Positions 39,080 to 48,956 of a stretch of 64,000 bases of DNA are shown here, piece by piece (the first letter of the stretch is position 1; every line of letters starts with the position of its first letter). Below the pieces are notes generated by a model. The model searched no databases, was not told the DNA's origin, and saw only the letters and a list, made by a program, of their open reading frames with translations. Origin of the DNA: Nocardia sp. NBC_01327 (GTDB taxonomy: Bacteria; Actinomycetota; Actinomycetes; Mycobacteriales; Mycobacteriaceae). The position numbers and the translations under genes were made by a program. Location: assembly GCF_035958815.1 (NCBI RefSeq), contig NZ_CP108383.1, positions 2,728,001-2,792,000 of the forward strand. The letters are read 5' to 3'.

Positions 39080-41341
39080 TCAGCGCACCGCGCGGGCCGC
39101 TTCGACCAGATTGCGCAGCGAGGCCTCGACCTCGGCCTGGCCGCGGGTCTTCAGGCCGCAGTCCGGATTGACCCAGAGACGTTCGGCGGGAACCGCTTTC
39201 AGCGCCTCACGCAGGGAGGTGGTGATCTCCTCGACCTCCGGGACGCGCGGGGAGTGGATGTCGTAGACACCCGGGCCGACGCCCAGTGAGAAGCCCGCCG
39301 CAGTGAGATCGTCGAGGACCTCCATATGCGAGCGCGCGGCCTCGATGGAGGTGACGTCGGCGTCGAGGGCGGCGATGGCGCCGATGACCTCACCGAACTC
39401 GGAATAGCAGAGATGCGTGTGGATCTGGGTGGCATCCGAGACGCCGGAGGTCGCGAGCCGGAAGGCGTCGACCGCCCAGGCCAGGTACTGCTGCTTGGCA
39501 TCGGCCCGCAGCGGGAGCAGCTCGCGCAGGGCGGGCTCGTCGACCTGGATGACGCGGATGCCCGCGGCCTGCAGATCGACCGTCTCGTCCCGAATCGCGA
39601 GCGCCACCTGGCGGGCGGTGTCCTCGATCGGCTGGTCGTCGCGCACGAACGACCACGCGAGAATGGTGACCGGACCGGTCAGCATGCCCTTGACCGGCTT
39701 ATCGGTGAGCGACTGTGCGTAGGCGATCCACTCGACCGTCATCGGATTCGGCCGTGTCACATCGCCGTACAGGATCGGCGGGCGCACGCAGCGGCTGCCG
39801 TAGGACTGCACCCAGGCATGTGCGGTGGCATGGAAGCCGGTCAGCTGCTCGGCGAAGTACTGCACCATGTCATTGCGCTCGGGCTCGCCGTGCACCAGCA
39901 CGTCCAGGCCCAGCTTCTCCTGCAGCGCTATGACATCGGCGATCTCGGCACGCATGCGATCGCGGTACTGCTCGGCCGTGATCGCGCCCTTGGTGAAGGC
40001 CGCGCGGTCCTTGCGGATCGCGGTCGTCTGCGGGTAGGAGCCGATCGTGGTGGTCGGCAGCAGCGGCAGCTGCAGCCGTTCCTGTTGCAGCACACGGCGA
40101 TCCGCGGCCGGGGCGCGGTGGGTGGCGGACTCGCCGAGTGCGCTGAGGCGGGCACGCACGGTGTCATTGCGCAGCCGGGGATCGGTGGCGCGGGCCGCGT
40201 GAGCCGCACGGGCAGCGGCCAATTCATCGGCCACCGCCTCGGTGCCCTCGTGCAGTGCGGTGGCCAGCAGGCGCACCTCGGCGACCTTCTCCGCGCCGAA
40301 GGCGAGCCACGAGCGCAGCGCCGCATCGATATCGGTCTCCGCCGCAAGCGAATACGGCACATGCAGCAGTGAGCAGGAGGTCGATACCACCAGTGCGCCG
40401 GTGCTGCCGAGCAGTGTGCCCAGCACGGCGAGCGCGCGATCGGCATCGGTGCGCCACACATTGCGGCCGTCCACCACACCGGCCACGATCAGCTTGCCCG
40501 CGAGTGCCGGGATCGCCGCAATGGCATCGACGGTGGCCCCGGCGGTGAGATCCAGGGTGATGCCCTCGATCCCGGTCGCCGCCAGCACCGGCAGGGCCGC
40601 GCCCGGGCGGCCGAAATAGGTGGCCACCAGCAGCGCGGGCCGCTCGGCGAGCGCCGACAGTTCCTCGTACACCCGGCCCACGACGGTGAGCTCGGCCTCG
40701 GTCAGATCGGTGACCAGCACCGGCTCGTCGAGCTGCACCCACTGCGCACCCGCCGCGGCGAGCTGACCCAGCAGGTCGATGTACAGCGGCAGCAGGGCGT
40801 CGATGCGCCGCAGCGGATCACCCTCGGCGTCCTTGGCCAGCTTCAGGAAGGTGACCGGGCCGATCACGACCGGACGGGCGGGGACGCCGAGCTCCAGGGC
40901 CTCGCGCAGCTCGGCGAGGATCTTCTCGGCGTTCAGCGTGAATTCGGTGTGTGCGCCCAGCTCCGGCACCAGGTAGTGGTAGTTGGTGTCGAACCACTTG
41001 GTCATTTCCAGGGGTTCGACCGAATCATTGCCGCGCGCCGCCGCGAAATAGCGGTCCAGCGGATCGGCGATACCGGTGACCCGCGGTGGCAGCGCGCCGA
41101 ACATGGCCGCGGTGTCCAGGATCTGGTCGTAGTAGGAGAAGGTGCCGACCGGAATCGAATCCAGTCCGGCCGCGACGAGCTCGGTGAGCTGGGCGCGGCG
41201 CAGCTGCGCGGCGACCGCGTGCAGTTCGTCGGCACCGCTGCGTCCCGCCCAGTAGGACTCGGTCGCGCGCTTGAGTTCACGGTTGGGCCCGATCCGGGGG
41301 AGGCCGAGAACTGTTGCGGTGAAAGGGGAATTGTTGGTCAC
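39080..41341 (-). CDS. metE: Cobalamin-independent methionine synthase
   Basis: 753 residues. It transfers methyl from 5-methyltetrahydropteroyl-triglutamate to homocysteine. The N-terminal half starts [21 protein letters not shown]; the C-terminal catalytic half has the zinc and homocysteine ligands in [11 protein letters not shown], with [14 protein letters not shown] before and [10 protein letters not shown] near the end. The GTG at 41341 is 7 bases after GGAG. The leader contains a cobalamin riboswitch, so the gene should be off when B12 is plentiful and the B12-dependent MetH can work. Confidence 0.96.
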   Translation of the reverse strand: MTNNSPFTATVLGLPRIGPNRELKRATESYWAGRSGADELHAVAAQLRRAQLTELVAAGLDSIPVGTFSYYDQILDTAAMFGALPPRVTGIADPLDRYFAAARGNDSVEPLEMTKWFDTNYHYLVPELGAHTEFTLNAEKILAELREALELGVPARPVVIGPVTFLKLAKDAEGDPLRRIDALLPLYIDLLGQLAAAGAQWVQLDEPVLVTDLTEAELTVVGRVYEELSALAERPALLVATYFGRPGAALPVLAATGIEGITLDLTAGATVDAIAAIPALAGKLIVAGVVDGRNVWRTDADRALAVLGTLLGSTGALVVSTSCSLLHVPYSLAAETDIDAALRSWLAFGAEKVAEVRLLATALHEGTEAVADELAAARAAHAARATDPRLRNDTVRARLSALGESATHRAPAADRRVLQQERLQLPLLPTTTIGSYPQTTAIRKDRAAFTKGAITAEQYRDRMRAEIADVIALQEKLGLDVLVHGEPERNDMVQYFAEQLTGFHATAHAWVQSYGSRCVRPPILYGDVTRPNPMTVEWIAYAQSLTDKPVKGMLTGPVTILAWSFVRDDQPIEDTARQVALAIRDETVDLQAAGIRVIQVDEPALRELLPLRADAKQQYLAWAVDAFRLATSGVSDATQIHTHLCYSEFGEVIGAIAALDADVTSIEAARSHMEVLDDLTAAGFSLGVGPGVYDIHSPRVPEVEEITTSLREALKAVPAERLWVNPDCGLKTRGQAEVEASLRNLVEAARAVR

Positions 41342-41473
41342 GGCTGTGCTCCAAATGTTCCAATGCCACTGGTCGACGCCACAGGTGAGCACGAACGCAG
41401 GAGTCCCCGGGCGCGACGTCGATACGGCGTGCGGGAAGCACCGGTCCGTCCACCCAGTCCACGAGGCGGAGAC

Positions 41474-41660
41474 CGCCGGGTACGGCGTACCCGGCGCATT
41501 CGGCAGGTCTTCGGACTCGCAGGCACCGGCCTCTCGGCCGACCTAGTGGCCGTCGCTTCCCAGGTATGAACCCAGTGCTTGTGACGGCGGTCGTTCCTGC
41601 ATACCGCTGCGGGACAGTGCTGGATTCTCACCAGCTTCCCTCTCACATCCGCATTCGAGG
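41474..41660 (-). ncRNA. Cobalamin (AdoCbl) riboswitch of metE
   Basis: On the leftward strand the leader reads GGGAAGCTGGTGAGAATCC, then CCGCAGCGGTATGCAGG, and later GAGTCCGAAGACCTGCC, the B12-box consensus (forward 41502-41518). These are the conserved core segments of the cobalamin riboswitch in the right order. A perfect ten-base-pair hairpin at 41474-41496 lies just downstream of the aptamer and is a candidate expression-platform stem. There is no long T-run, and the metE start is about 130 bases further on. Exact ends are approximate. Confidence 0.9.
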
Positions 41661-42006
41661 TCGAGTGCGGAAGCTTCGACGCGCGGTGCGATAGGCGGAG
41701 GCCTCCAACGCACGCACCGAGCGAACCGATTGCAATACGAGCATATCGGCTCCGCCGGTCGGCCCGGCGCGGGGCAGCGCTTCGCCCCTACCGACGGGTA
41801 TGCCGGCCGGTCCGTACCGGCGGCTCTTCACCGACTCGACTTAGCAAGTCGGCGAACCCCGGCGGCCGCAATGCGTGGACCTCACAGGAGTGCATGTGTC
41901 CAGGTGATGAACAGAAATTCGCAACCGCCCGGTATGTGACTGTGAAGATTGCTGCGAACCCGGCTTCGATGCCCGCCGGGCATACCGGGGCAGGTACCTT
42001 AGGCGA
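41661..42006. other. metE/pyc divergent region
   Basis: About 345 bases between the riboswitch and pyc, with no gene that I can support. It holds CGACTT-AGC-AAGTCG at 41837-41851 and ATGCCC-GCC-GGGCAT at 41969-41983, two small perfect dyads; the second is 23 bases before the pyc ATG. Promoters of metE and pyc should be here. Confidence 0.4.
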
Positions 42007-45000
42007 ATGTTCTCCAAAGTCCTGGTCGCCAACCGCGGCGAGATCGCCATTCGCGCATTCCGCGCGGCCTACGAACTCGGCATCGGCACCGTCGCGGTGT
42101 TTCCGTACGAGGACCGCAACTCGGTTCATCGTTTGAAAGCCGACGAGGCGTACCAGATCGGCGAGCCCGGACATCCGGTACGCGCGTACCTGTCCATTGC
42201 GGAGATCATCAGCGCGGCCAAGTCCGCCGGCGCCGACGCCATCTACCCCGGCTACGGATTTCTTTCCGAGAACCCGGATCTGGCGGCAGCGTGTGCGGCG
42301 GAGGGCATCACCTTCGTCGGGCCGTCGGCGCATGTGCTCGAGCTGACCGGTAACAAGGCGCGCGCGATCGCCGCCGCCAAGGCCGCCGGATTGCCGGTGC
42401 TCGCCTCCAGTGAGCCGTCCTCGGAGGTGGACGAATTGGTCGCCGCTGCCGAGAGCATGCACTTCCCGCTCTTCGTGAAGGCTGTGGCCGGTGGTGGCGG
42501 GCGCGGTATGCGCCGGGTCGCGGACAAGGCGCAGTTGCGTGAGGCCATCGAAGCCGCTGCGCGGGAGGCGGAGTCGGCGTTCGGTGATGCGACGGTGTTC
42601 CTGGAGCAGGCGGTGATCAATCCTCGTCATATCGAGGTGCAGATTCTTGCTGATCAGCGGGGCAATGTGATTCATCTGTTCGAGCGGGATTGTTCGTTGC
42701 AGCGGCGGCATCAGAAGGTGATCGAGATGGCGCCCGCGCCGAATCTGGATCCTGCACTGCGGGAGCGGATTTGCGCGGATGCGGTGGCATTCGCGAAGGA
42801 GATCAACTATTCCTGCGCGGGGACGGTGGAGTTCCTGCTGGATGAGCGTGGCAATCACGTATTCATCGAGATGAATCCGCGTATTCAGGTGGAGCACACG
42901 GTGACCGAGGAGATCACCGATGTGGATCTGGTGCAGTCGCAGATGCGGATCGCGGCGGGGGAGACCCTGGAAGATCTTGGGTTGAGCCAGGATTCGATCG
43001 TCATCCGGGGCGCGGCCCTGCAGTGCCGTATCACCACCGAGGATCCGGCCAACGGCTTCCGCCCGGACACCGGTCGTATCACCGGTTACCGCAGTCCCGG
43101 CGGCGCGGGTGTGCGCCTCGACGGCGGTACCAATGTCGGTGCGGAGGTCGGTGCGTACTTCGATTCTATGCTGGTGAAGCTCACCTGCCGCGGCCGCGAC
43201 TTCCAGACCGCCATGGCCCGCGCCCGGCGGTCGGTGGCCGAGTTCCGCATTCGTGGCGTCACGACCAATATTCCGTTCCTGCTGGCGGTGCTCGACGATC
43301 CGGACTTCCGGGCCGGACGCGTCACCACCTCGTTCATCGACGAGCGCCCGCAGCTGCTGACGCTGAAGAGCTCGGCCGACCGCGGCACCAAGATCTTGAA
43401 CTACCTCGCCGACGTCACCGTGAACAAGCCGCACGGGACCCGGCCCACGAAGCTGTACCCGCACGACAAGCTGCCCGCCATCGACACCACCGTGCCGCCG
43501 CCGGCCGGATCGCGGCAGCGTCTGCTGGAACTGGGGCCGGAGGGCTTCGCCCGGGCGCTGCGGGCGCAGCCCGGTGTGGCGGTCACCGACACCACCTTCC
43601 GTGACGCGCACCAGTCGCTGCTGGCCACCCGGGTGCGGACCAATGGTCTGCTGGATGTGGCGGGGCATGTCGCGCGTTTGACGCCGGAGCTGCTGTCTAT
43701 CGAATGCTGGGGTGGGGCAACGTATGACGTGGCGTTGCGGTTCCTGTACGAGGATCCGTGGGAGCGGTTGGCCGTACTGCGTGAAGCCGTGCCGAATATC
43801 AACCTGCAGATGCTGCTGCGCGGTCGTAATACCGTCGGCTATACGCCCTACCCCGAAAAGGTCACGCGCGCTTTCGTTTCCGAAGCGACGGCAACGGGCA
43901 TCGATATCTTCCGTATCTTCGACGCGCTCAACAATGTCGATCAGATGCGCCCGGCGATCGACGCGGTGTGCGAAACCGGCACTGCCGTAGCGGAAGTCGC
44001 CATGAGCTACACCGGCGATCTGTCCAACCCGAACGAGAACCTCTACACCCTCGACTACTACCTCAAGCTCGCCGAGCAGATCGTCGAGGCCGGGGCGCAC
44101 ATCATCGGCATCAAGGACATGGCGGGCCTGCTGCGTGCACCGGCCGCCGCGACCCTGGTGACCGCGCTGCGGCGCGAATTCGACCTGCCGGTGCATGTGC
44201 ACACCCACGACACCCCGGGCGGGCAGCTCGCCACCTATCTGTCGGCGTGGCAGGCCGGAGCGGATGCCGTCGACGGTGCGAGTGCGCCGATGGCCGGTAC
44301 CACCAGTCAGCCCGCGCTGTCGGCAATCGTTGCCGCAGCGGCGAATTCACCGCACGATACCGGGCTGAGCCTGCAGAATGTGTGTGACCTGGAGCCGTAC
44401 TGGGAGTCGCTGCGCAAGGTCTACGGGCCCTTCGAATCCGGGCTGCCGGGCCCGACGGGACGCGTGTACACCCACGAGATTCCCGGCGGGCAGTTGTCGA
44501 ATCTGCGGCAGCAGGCGATTGCGCTGGGTCTGGGTGATCAGTTCGAGGAGGTCGAGGCCAAATATGCTGCGGCCGACCGTCTTCTGGGTCGTTTGGTCAA
44601 GGTGACCCCGTCCTCCAAGGTCGTCGGCGACCTGGCTTTGGCGCTCGTCGGCTCCGGTGTTGATGTCGAGGATTTCGCTTCCGATCCGGGTCGTTACGAC
44701 ATTCCGGATTCGGTGATCGGTTTCCTGCGTGGTGAACTCGGCACTCCGGCCGGTGGCTGGCCTGAACCGTTCCGCACCCGTGCGCTTGCCGGTCGTGGTC
44801 CGGCCAAGCCGGAAACCCAGCTCACCGCCACCGACGAAGCGGGCCTCGCCGGTAGCTCCGAAGAGCGGCGCGGGACGCTGAACCGGCTGCTGTTCCCCGC
44901 CCCGACCGCCGAATTCCTCGCGCACCGTGAGAAGTTCGGCGATACCACCGGCCTGTCCGCCAACCAGTTCTTCTACGGCCTGCGCCACGACGAAGAGCAC

Positions 45001-45411
45001 CGCGTCCAGCTGGACAAGGGCGTCACGCTGCTCATCGGCCTGGAAGCCATCTCCGAGCCCGACGAGCGCGGTATGCGCACGGTCATGTGCATCCTCAATG
45101 GCCAGCTCCGCCCCATCACCGTGCGGGACCGCTCCATAGCCAGTGAGGTCCCGGCCGCCGAGAAGGCAGACAAGAACAACGCCGGCCATATCGCCGCACC
45201 GTTTGCCGGCGTGGTCACCCTCGCTGTCTCCGAAGGTGATTCGGTCACGGCGGGCGACACCATCGGCACCATCGAGGCCATGAAGATGGAGGCCGCCATC
45301 ACCGCCCCGCGGGCGGGCACGGTGCGCCGGGTCGCCATCAGCAAGGTCCAGCAGGTCGAAGGCGGGGATCTGCTGGTGGACGTGAACATCACCGAGACAG
45401 CCGCCGAATGA
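42007..45411 (+). CDS. pyc: Pyruvate carboxylase
   Basis: 1134 residues, full-length. It carboxylates pyruvate to oxaloacetate with ATP and biotin. The biotin carboxylase domain covers residues 1-450 (MFSKVLVANRGEIAIRAFRA, KAVAGGGGRGMR, IEMNPRIQVEHTVTEE); the carboxyltransferase domain about 525-1000 (VTDTTFRDAHQSLLATRVRT and VHVHTHDTPGGQLATY with metal-binding histidines); the biotin carrier at the end has EAMKMEA. It is followed by rsmD with an ATGA overlap, as in mycobacteria (Rv2967c-Rv2966c). Confidence 0.97.
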   Translation: MFSKVLVANRGEIAIRAFRAAYELGIGTVAVFPYEDRNSVHRLKADEAYQIGEPGHPVRAYLSIAEIISAAKSAGADAIYPGYGFLSENPDLAAACAAEGITFVGPSAHVLELTGNKARAIAAAKAAGLPVLASSEPSSEVDELVAAAESMHFPLFVKAVAGGGGRGMRRVADKAQLREAIEAAAREAESAFGDATVFLEQAVINPRHIEVQILADQRGNVIHLFERDCSLQRRHQKVIEMAPAPNLDPALRERICADAVAFAKEINYSCAGTVEFLLDERGNHVFIEMNPRIQVEHTVTEEITDVDLVQSQMRIAAGETLEDLGLSQDSIVIRGAALQCRITTEDPANGFRPDTGRITGYRSPGGAGVRLDGGTNVGAEVGAYFDSMLVKLTCRGRDFQTAMARARRSVAEFRIRGVTTNIPFLLAVLDDPDFRAGRVTTSFIDERPQLLTLKSSADRGTKILNYLADVTVNKPHGTRPTKLYPHDKLPAIDTTVPPPAGSRQRLLELGPEGFARALRAQPGVAVTDTTFRDAHQSLLATRVRTNGLLDVAGHVARLTPELLSIECWGGATYDVALRFLYEDPWERLAVLREAVPNINLQMLLRGRNTVGYTPYPEKVTRAFVSEATATGIDIFRIFDALNNVDQMRPAIDAVCETGTAVAEVAMSYTGDLSNPNENLYTLDYYLKLAEQIVEAGAHIIGIKDMAGLLRAPAAATLVTALRREFDLPVHVHTHDTPGGQLATYLSAWQAGADAVDGASAPMAGTTSQPALSAIVAAAANSPHDTGLSLQNVCDLEPYWESLRKVYGPFESGLPGPTGRVYTHEIPGGQLSNLRQQAIALGLGDQFEEVEAKYAAADRLLGRLVKVTPSSKVVGDLALALVGSGVDVEDFASDPGRYDIPDSVIGFLRGELGTPAGGWPEPFRTRALAGRGPAKPETQLTATDEAGLAGSSEERRGTLNRLLFPAPTAEFLAHREKFGDTTGLSANQFFYGLRHDEEHRVQLDKGVTLLIGLEAISEPDERGMRTVMCILNGQLRPITVRDRSIASEVPAAEKADKNNAGHIAAPFAGVVTLAVSEGDSVTAGDTIGTIEAMKMEAAITAPRAGTVRRVAISKVQQVEGGDLLVDVNITETAAE

Positions 45412-45992
45412 CCCGGATCATCGGAGGCACCGCGGGCGGACGCCGGCTACGCGTCCCGCCCGAGGGCACCCGCCCCACCTCGGACCGTGTCCGCGAGGCG
45501 CTCTTCAATATGCTCGCCTCCCGCATGGATTTCGACGACACCCGCGTCCTGGACCTGTACGCCGGTTCCGGCGCGCTCGGCCTGGAAGCCCTGTCCCGTG
45601 GCGCGTCCCACGCCCTGCTGGTCGAAGCCGACCGCAAGGCCGCCACGGTGATTCGCGGCAATATGACCGACCTCGGTCTCTCCGGCGCGGACCTGCGCAC
45701 CACTACGGTCGCCTCCCTGCTCGGCCGCAGCGCAGTAGGCGTCGGCGCATCCTCGCCGGCAGGCGGCCCCTACGACCTGGTCTTCTCCGATCCGCCCTAC
45801 GACCTCGACGTCACCGAGGTGGAAGACGACCTGCGCGCCCTCGTGCAGGGCGGCTGGCTCCACCCCGAAGCCCTGGTCGTCGTGGAACGCTCCACCCGTT
45901 CCCCCGAACTGAAGTGGCCCGAGGGCTTCACACCCCTGAAATCCCGCACCTACGGCGAAACCCGACTGGATCTCGCCGAATACGAGCCGTAG
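45408..45992 (+). CDS. rsmD: 16S rRNA (guanine(966)-N(2))-methyltransferase
   Basis: 194 residues. It methylates G966 of 16S rRNA in the 30S subunit. [20 protein letters not shown] with RPTSDRVREALFNML is the family start, DLYAGSGALGLEALSRGA binds SAM, and FSDPPYDL is the catalytic motif. The ATGA overlap with the pyc stop indicates coupled translation. A long hairpin lies 9 bases after its stop. Confidence 0.94.
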   Translation: MTRIIGGTAGGRRLRVPPEGTRPTSDRVREALFNMLASRMDFDDTRVLDLYAGSGALGLEALSRGASHALLVEADRKAATVIRGNMTDLGLSGADLRTTTVASLLGRSAVGVGASSPAGGPYDLVFSDPPYDLDVTEVEDDLRALVQGGWLHPEALVVVERSTRSPELKWPEGFTPLKSRTYGETRLDLAEYEP

Positions 45993-46000
45993 ACAAGATC

Positions 46001-46053
46001 ACCAGGAACTGACGGCGGCATCGTTCGAGTAGGTCCTGCCGTCAGTTCCTGGT
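46001..46053 (+). terminator. Long perfect hairpin after rsmD
   Basis: ACCAGGAACTGACGGC at 46001-46016 pairs with GCCGTCAGTTCCTGGT at 46038-46053, a perfect 16-base-pair stem with a 21-base loop. No T-run follows. It probably ends or protects the pyc-rsmD message. Confidence 0.6.
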
Positions 46054-46208
46054 CGACGGCCATCACCGGCCCCGATCAGCCATGACGGGCATGAGGTTTC
46101 GGGTGGGCGCTGGTGGTGGCCTTTCGCGGATACAAGCTATGTGCGGGTGCCTACTCCGGCGGCGAGTCCGCAGCAGTAGGGACTAGTGCGCTGCGGTAGC
46201 GTGCGGCC

Positions 46209-46694
46209 ATGGCTGGAGCACTCTGCCCGGGGTCGTTCGACCCGGTGACCAATGGACATCTCGATGTGATCACGCGAGCGGCCGCGCAATTCGACGAGGT
46301 CGTTGTGACGGTGATGATCAACCCCAACAAGAAGGGGATGTTCACCGTCGAGGAGCGGATGGAGCTGATTCGGGAGGTCACTGCGCACCTGCCGAATGTT
46401 CGCACCGAATCCTGGCAAGGCCTGCTCGTGGATTTCGCTCGCGCACAAGGCCTTACCGCCATCATCAAGGGATTGCGGGATGCCACGGACTTCGGGTACG
46501 AGCTGCAGATGGCGCAGATGAACCGCAAGCTGTCCGGGGTCGACACCTTCTTCATCGCCACCAACCCGCTCTACGGCTTCGTCTCCAGCTCGCTGGTGAA
46601 GGAGGTCGCCTCCTACGGCGGCGATATCGCGGATCTGCTGCCGCCGGCCGTGCACAAGCAACTGCTCGCGCGCATTGCCGAACGACGCGGCTGA
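46209..46694 (+). CDS. coaD: Phosphopantetheine adenylyltransferase
   Basis: 161 residues. It makes dephospho-CoA from 4'-phosphopantetheine and [22 protein letters not shown] contains the T/HxGH nucleotidyl-transfer motif, and [18 protein letters not shown] and [16 protein letters not shown] are conserved. ATG 46209. It stands alone, with its own promoter region after rsmD and a strong terminator. In M. tuberculosis coaD is also close to the pca-rsmD genes. Confidence 0.96.
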   Translation: MAGALCPGSFDPVTNGHLDVITRAAAQFDEVVVTVMINPNKKGMFTVEERMELIREVTAHLPNVRTESWQGLLVDFARAQGLTAIIKGLRDATDFGYELQMAQMNRKLSGVDTFFIATNPLYGFVSSSLVKEVASYGGDIADLLPPAVHKQLLARIAERRG

Positions 46695-46846
46695 ACCGCA
46701 CGGGCGTCCCCTCGCCCGCGCGGTCCTGCCTGAACTGCGTCGTGGCCCGCTAGAACCGGCTGTGCGGTGTCCGCCCGACCAATTACGCGGGCGGGCCCGA
46801 ACCGCCGTTCACGGTGACGCGCCTGAACCGAATGGCGTGATCTGCT

Positions 46847-46880
46847 TTCGCCCCGTCGTGCTCGTTCACGACGGGGCGAA
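46847..46880 (+). terminator. Terminator between coaD and the DUF559 gene
   Basis: TTCGCCCCGTCGTG at 46847-46860 pairs perfectly with CACGACGGGGCGAA at 46867-46880 around a six-base loop. It stands between convergent genes and may act on both. Confidence 0.75.
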
Positions 46881-46913
46881 CTAGTAGCGGTGGATGCGTC
46901 CATACCCGGCGCC

Positions 46914-47876
46914 TCACAGTGCGCGCACCAGGGCCTGGCGCGGTTCCGGCGCGGGGGCGGGTTCGATGCGGCCGTCGGCTCGTGCCGAGCGTCCGCGGGC
47001 CAGGGCGGTGCGCAGGCGGCGGGCCGCCGTATCTTCCTGCAGTTCGTTCCAGGTCCAGCGGACCACCTGGAAACCCAAGGCGCGCAGGTAGTTTTCGCGG
47101 GTCTGTTCACGGCGGACGACATCGGCCGCGGGCTGACCGTGCTGCAGTAGCCGGCCGTAGCGGATCGGCCCGTCGAACTCGCAGAGCACGCCGGCATCCT
47201 CGTAGTAGAAGTCGACGCGGCCCACGAATCGGCCGTCGGGGGTCAGCACATTGCCCTGTGATCGCGGCATGGGCAGATATCGGCGATGCAGCATCACCCG
47301 GCTCAGCGATTCGCCGACGCTCTGACTGCGCCCGTCCACCAGGGCGACCACCTGTTTGGCCTGCGTGATGCCGTGCCGGCATTTCGCCTGCGCCAGTTCG
47401 GCTGTCAGCTCGGACGCGGTGATTCCGAAGGCCCCGGTGAGGGCATCGCAGGCGACCACGGCCGCATCGAACGGCAGGGTGAGCGCCAGATCGACCACGG
47501 TGCGGGCGGGCGTGGTGACCAGCAGGCCGTCCACCTCCACCGCCGAATCGATGGGGGAGCCATACACTTTCGCGTACGGCCGGATGCGGCCGCCGCCACG
47601 GCGATTGCGGGTCACGCAGACTCGGTCCAGGGGCGTGCGCCACAGGGTGGTGCCGTACAGGACGGCCGCCGATTGATGGCTCACCACAGTCGCTTCGGCC
47701 ATCTCCGGCAGTACCGCCTCGATGAGCAGCCGATGCCGGTCCCGCCAGTTGTGCGCCTCCGCACCGGGCGCCGGAGCGCCGCAGCCCTCGAGCAGTCTGC
47801 GCGCCAATCTCTGCGGCGCACACTGGCGTCGAGACCTGGCCACTGCCGTCTCGGTACTCGGCCGATCAGGAGTCAT
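46914..47876 (-). CDS. DUF559/Vsr-like endonuclease-domain protein with AbiEi-like N-terminus
   Basis: 320 residues from ATG 47876, which follows GGAGGG. The C-terminal 100 residues (GRVDFYYEDAGVLCEFDG, then RREQTRENYLRALGFQVVRWTW) match the DUF559/Vsr-type PD-(D/E)XK fold, with D, E and downstream R/W in place. The middle (TTPARTVVDLALTLPFDAAVVACD) resembles the AbiEi/DUF4095 winged-helix region found in many actinobacterial proteins of this kind. These are abundant in Nocardia and mycobacteria and their role is not established; some relatives belong to toxin-antitoxin or defence loci. No partner toxin gene is adjacent. Confidence 0.75.
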   Translation of the reverse strand: MTPDRPSTETAVARSRRQCAPQRLARRLLEGCGAPAPGAEAHNWRDRHRLLIEAVLPEMAEATVVSHQSAAVLYGTTLWRTPLDRVCVTRNRRGGGRIRPYAKVYGSPIDSAVEVDGLLVTTPARTVVDLALTLPFDAAVVACDALTGAFGITASELTAELAQAKCRHGITQAKQVVALVDGRSQSVGESLSRVMLHRRYLPMPRSQGNVLTPDGRFVGRVDFYYEDAGVLCEFDGPIRYGRLLQHGQPAADVVRREQTRENYLRALGFQVVRWTWNELQEDTAARRLRTALARGRSARADGRIEPAPAPEPRQALVRAL

Positions 47877-48089
47877 TCGCCCTCCTTGCGTGGACGCCCC
47901 CGCCGCCAACTGTGTTGCACACACGATCTGTCGACCCGGCCCAGCGGACGTTGCACACCGGGCCCGCGCGTATCCCGCCGTCCCCCAAGGCATCCATGCG
48001 ATCGCCGCATCTTCGGAACCCCTTTCATTCGGTCGATGCTTGCTTTGACGCAGACATGCCCGATGCGGTTCCCCACCTCCGGAAACAGC

Positions 48090-48142
48090 GAATCCTCGCA
48101 CCCCCCGCCGGATTTCGGCCCGGTCGGCGAATGCGAGGATTC
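48090..48142. repeat. 11-base inverted repeat in a 296-base gap
   Basis: GAATCCTCGCA at 48090-48100 and TGCGAGGATTC at 48132-48142 are perfect complements. They lie 31 bases past the end of the leftward GtrA gene and could form its transcript end. The rest of 47877-48172 shows no gene. Confidence 0.55.
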
Positions 48143-48172
48143 GGAAAGCTGGAACTCAGAACACGCGGGAGA

Positions 48173-48730
48173 TCAGAACACCCACAGACGCAGCGTCAGG
48201 AAGCGGAAGGTGCCCACGGCCGCCGTGATCGCCAGTACCGCAGCGGCTTCCGCGAAGCCGCCCAGTCCGGGCGCGGTATTGGTCAGGATCGCGAGCCCGC
48301 CCGAGGTGATGGCCAGACCCGCCAGCGCCAGCCCGCCGCCCTCGATCTGCGCGGTGTACCAGCGCACGCGGCCGGCCGCGTGGAAGGTCAGCCGCCGATG
48401 CAGTTCATTGGCGATCGCGGTGCTCACGATCGAACCGGTCAGATTCGCGAGCTGCGGTCCCTCACCGTAGAAGGCCAGGAACAGCAGCAGGTAGCCGACA
48501 TTGCTGAGCCCGCCGACCAACGCGAAGCGAATGAGCTGGGCGAGGGTGTGGTCGCTGCGCAACCAGTCGCCGAGCTGTGCGGTCCAGCGCACTCCGGCTG
48601 TCCGGACGGCCTCGGTACCGGTGGCCACGGCTTCGGTGCCGTAGGCGATGGCCTCGGTGCCGTACGAGTATGCGTCGGCGAGACCGGGGACGGGTGTCGC
48701 GCCCCGCTGCGGGATGTCCAGCACAGCCAT
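48173..48730 (-). CDS. GtrA-family membrane protein with repeated N-terminal leader
   Basis: 185 residues. The N-terminus carries three copies of a seven-residue unit (YGTEAIA, YGTEAVA, TGTEAV) at about 23-42, encoded by 21-base repeats. Then come four membrane helices of the GtrA fold, starting LIRFALVGGLSNVGYLLLFL, with ANELHRRLTF and RFLTLRLWVF. GtrA proteins are thought to help move polyprenyl-linked sugars across the membrane for wall polymers; in mycobacteria a relative (Rv3789) works with arabinogalactan synthesis. ATG 48730 follows GAGGGAAAAG. It is divergent from sepIVA. Confidence 0.85.
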   Translation of the reverse strand: MAVLDIPQRGATPVPGLADAYSYGTEAIAYGTEAVATGTEAVRTAGVRWTAQLGDWLRSDHTLAQLIRFALVGGLSNVGYLLLFLAFYGEGPQLANLTGSIVSTAIANELHRRLTFHAAGRVRWYTAQIEGGGLALAGLAITSGGLAILTNTAPGLGGFAEAAAVLAITAAVGTFRFLTLRLWVF

Positions 48731-48956
48731 GGTCTTTTCCCTCGAACACGTCGGGGTGCTCCGTTGCCCCGACCCAACACTTTTCTGCTACCTAAATTTA
48801 ACATCAACTGGAGGGGATTCCTCCACTTCTTTTCCGATGTGTGAAACAGCTCTCCGACACGCCGCGAACGAACCTTGTCCCCTGCGCGCAGGAGGGCAGA
48901 CTTATACAAACGGAGGAGTCTCGCCGTTTAGTCCAGGCAGGAGAGTGGGGTAGCAC

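Noticed and set aside
41788..44208. 806-codon open frame opposite pyc
   Set aside because: It is complementary to the codon pattern of a clear pyruvate carboxylase gene; its product has no recognisable domain and is typical of high-GC antisense frames.
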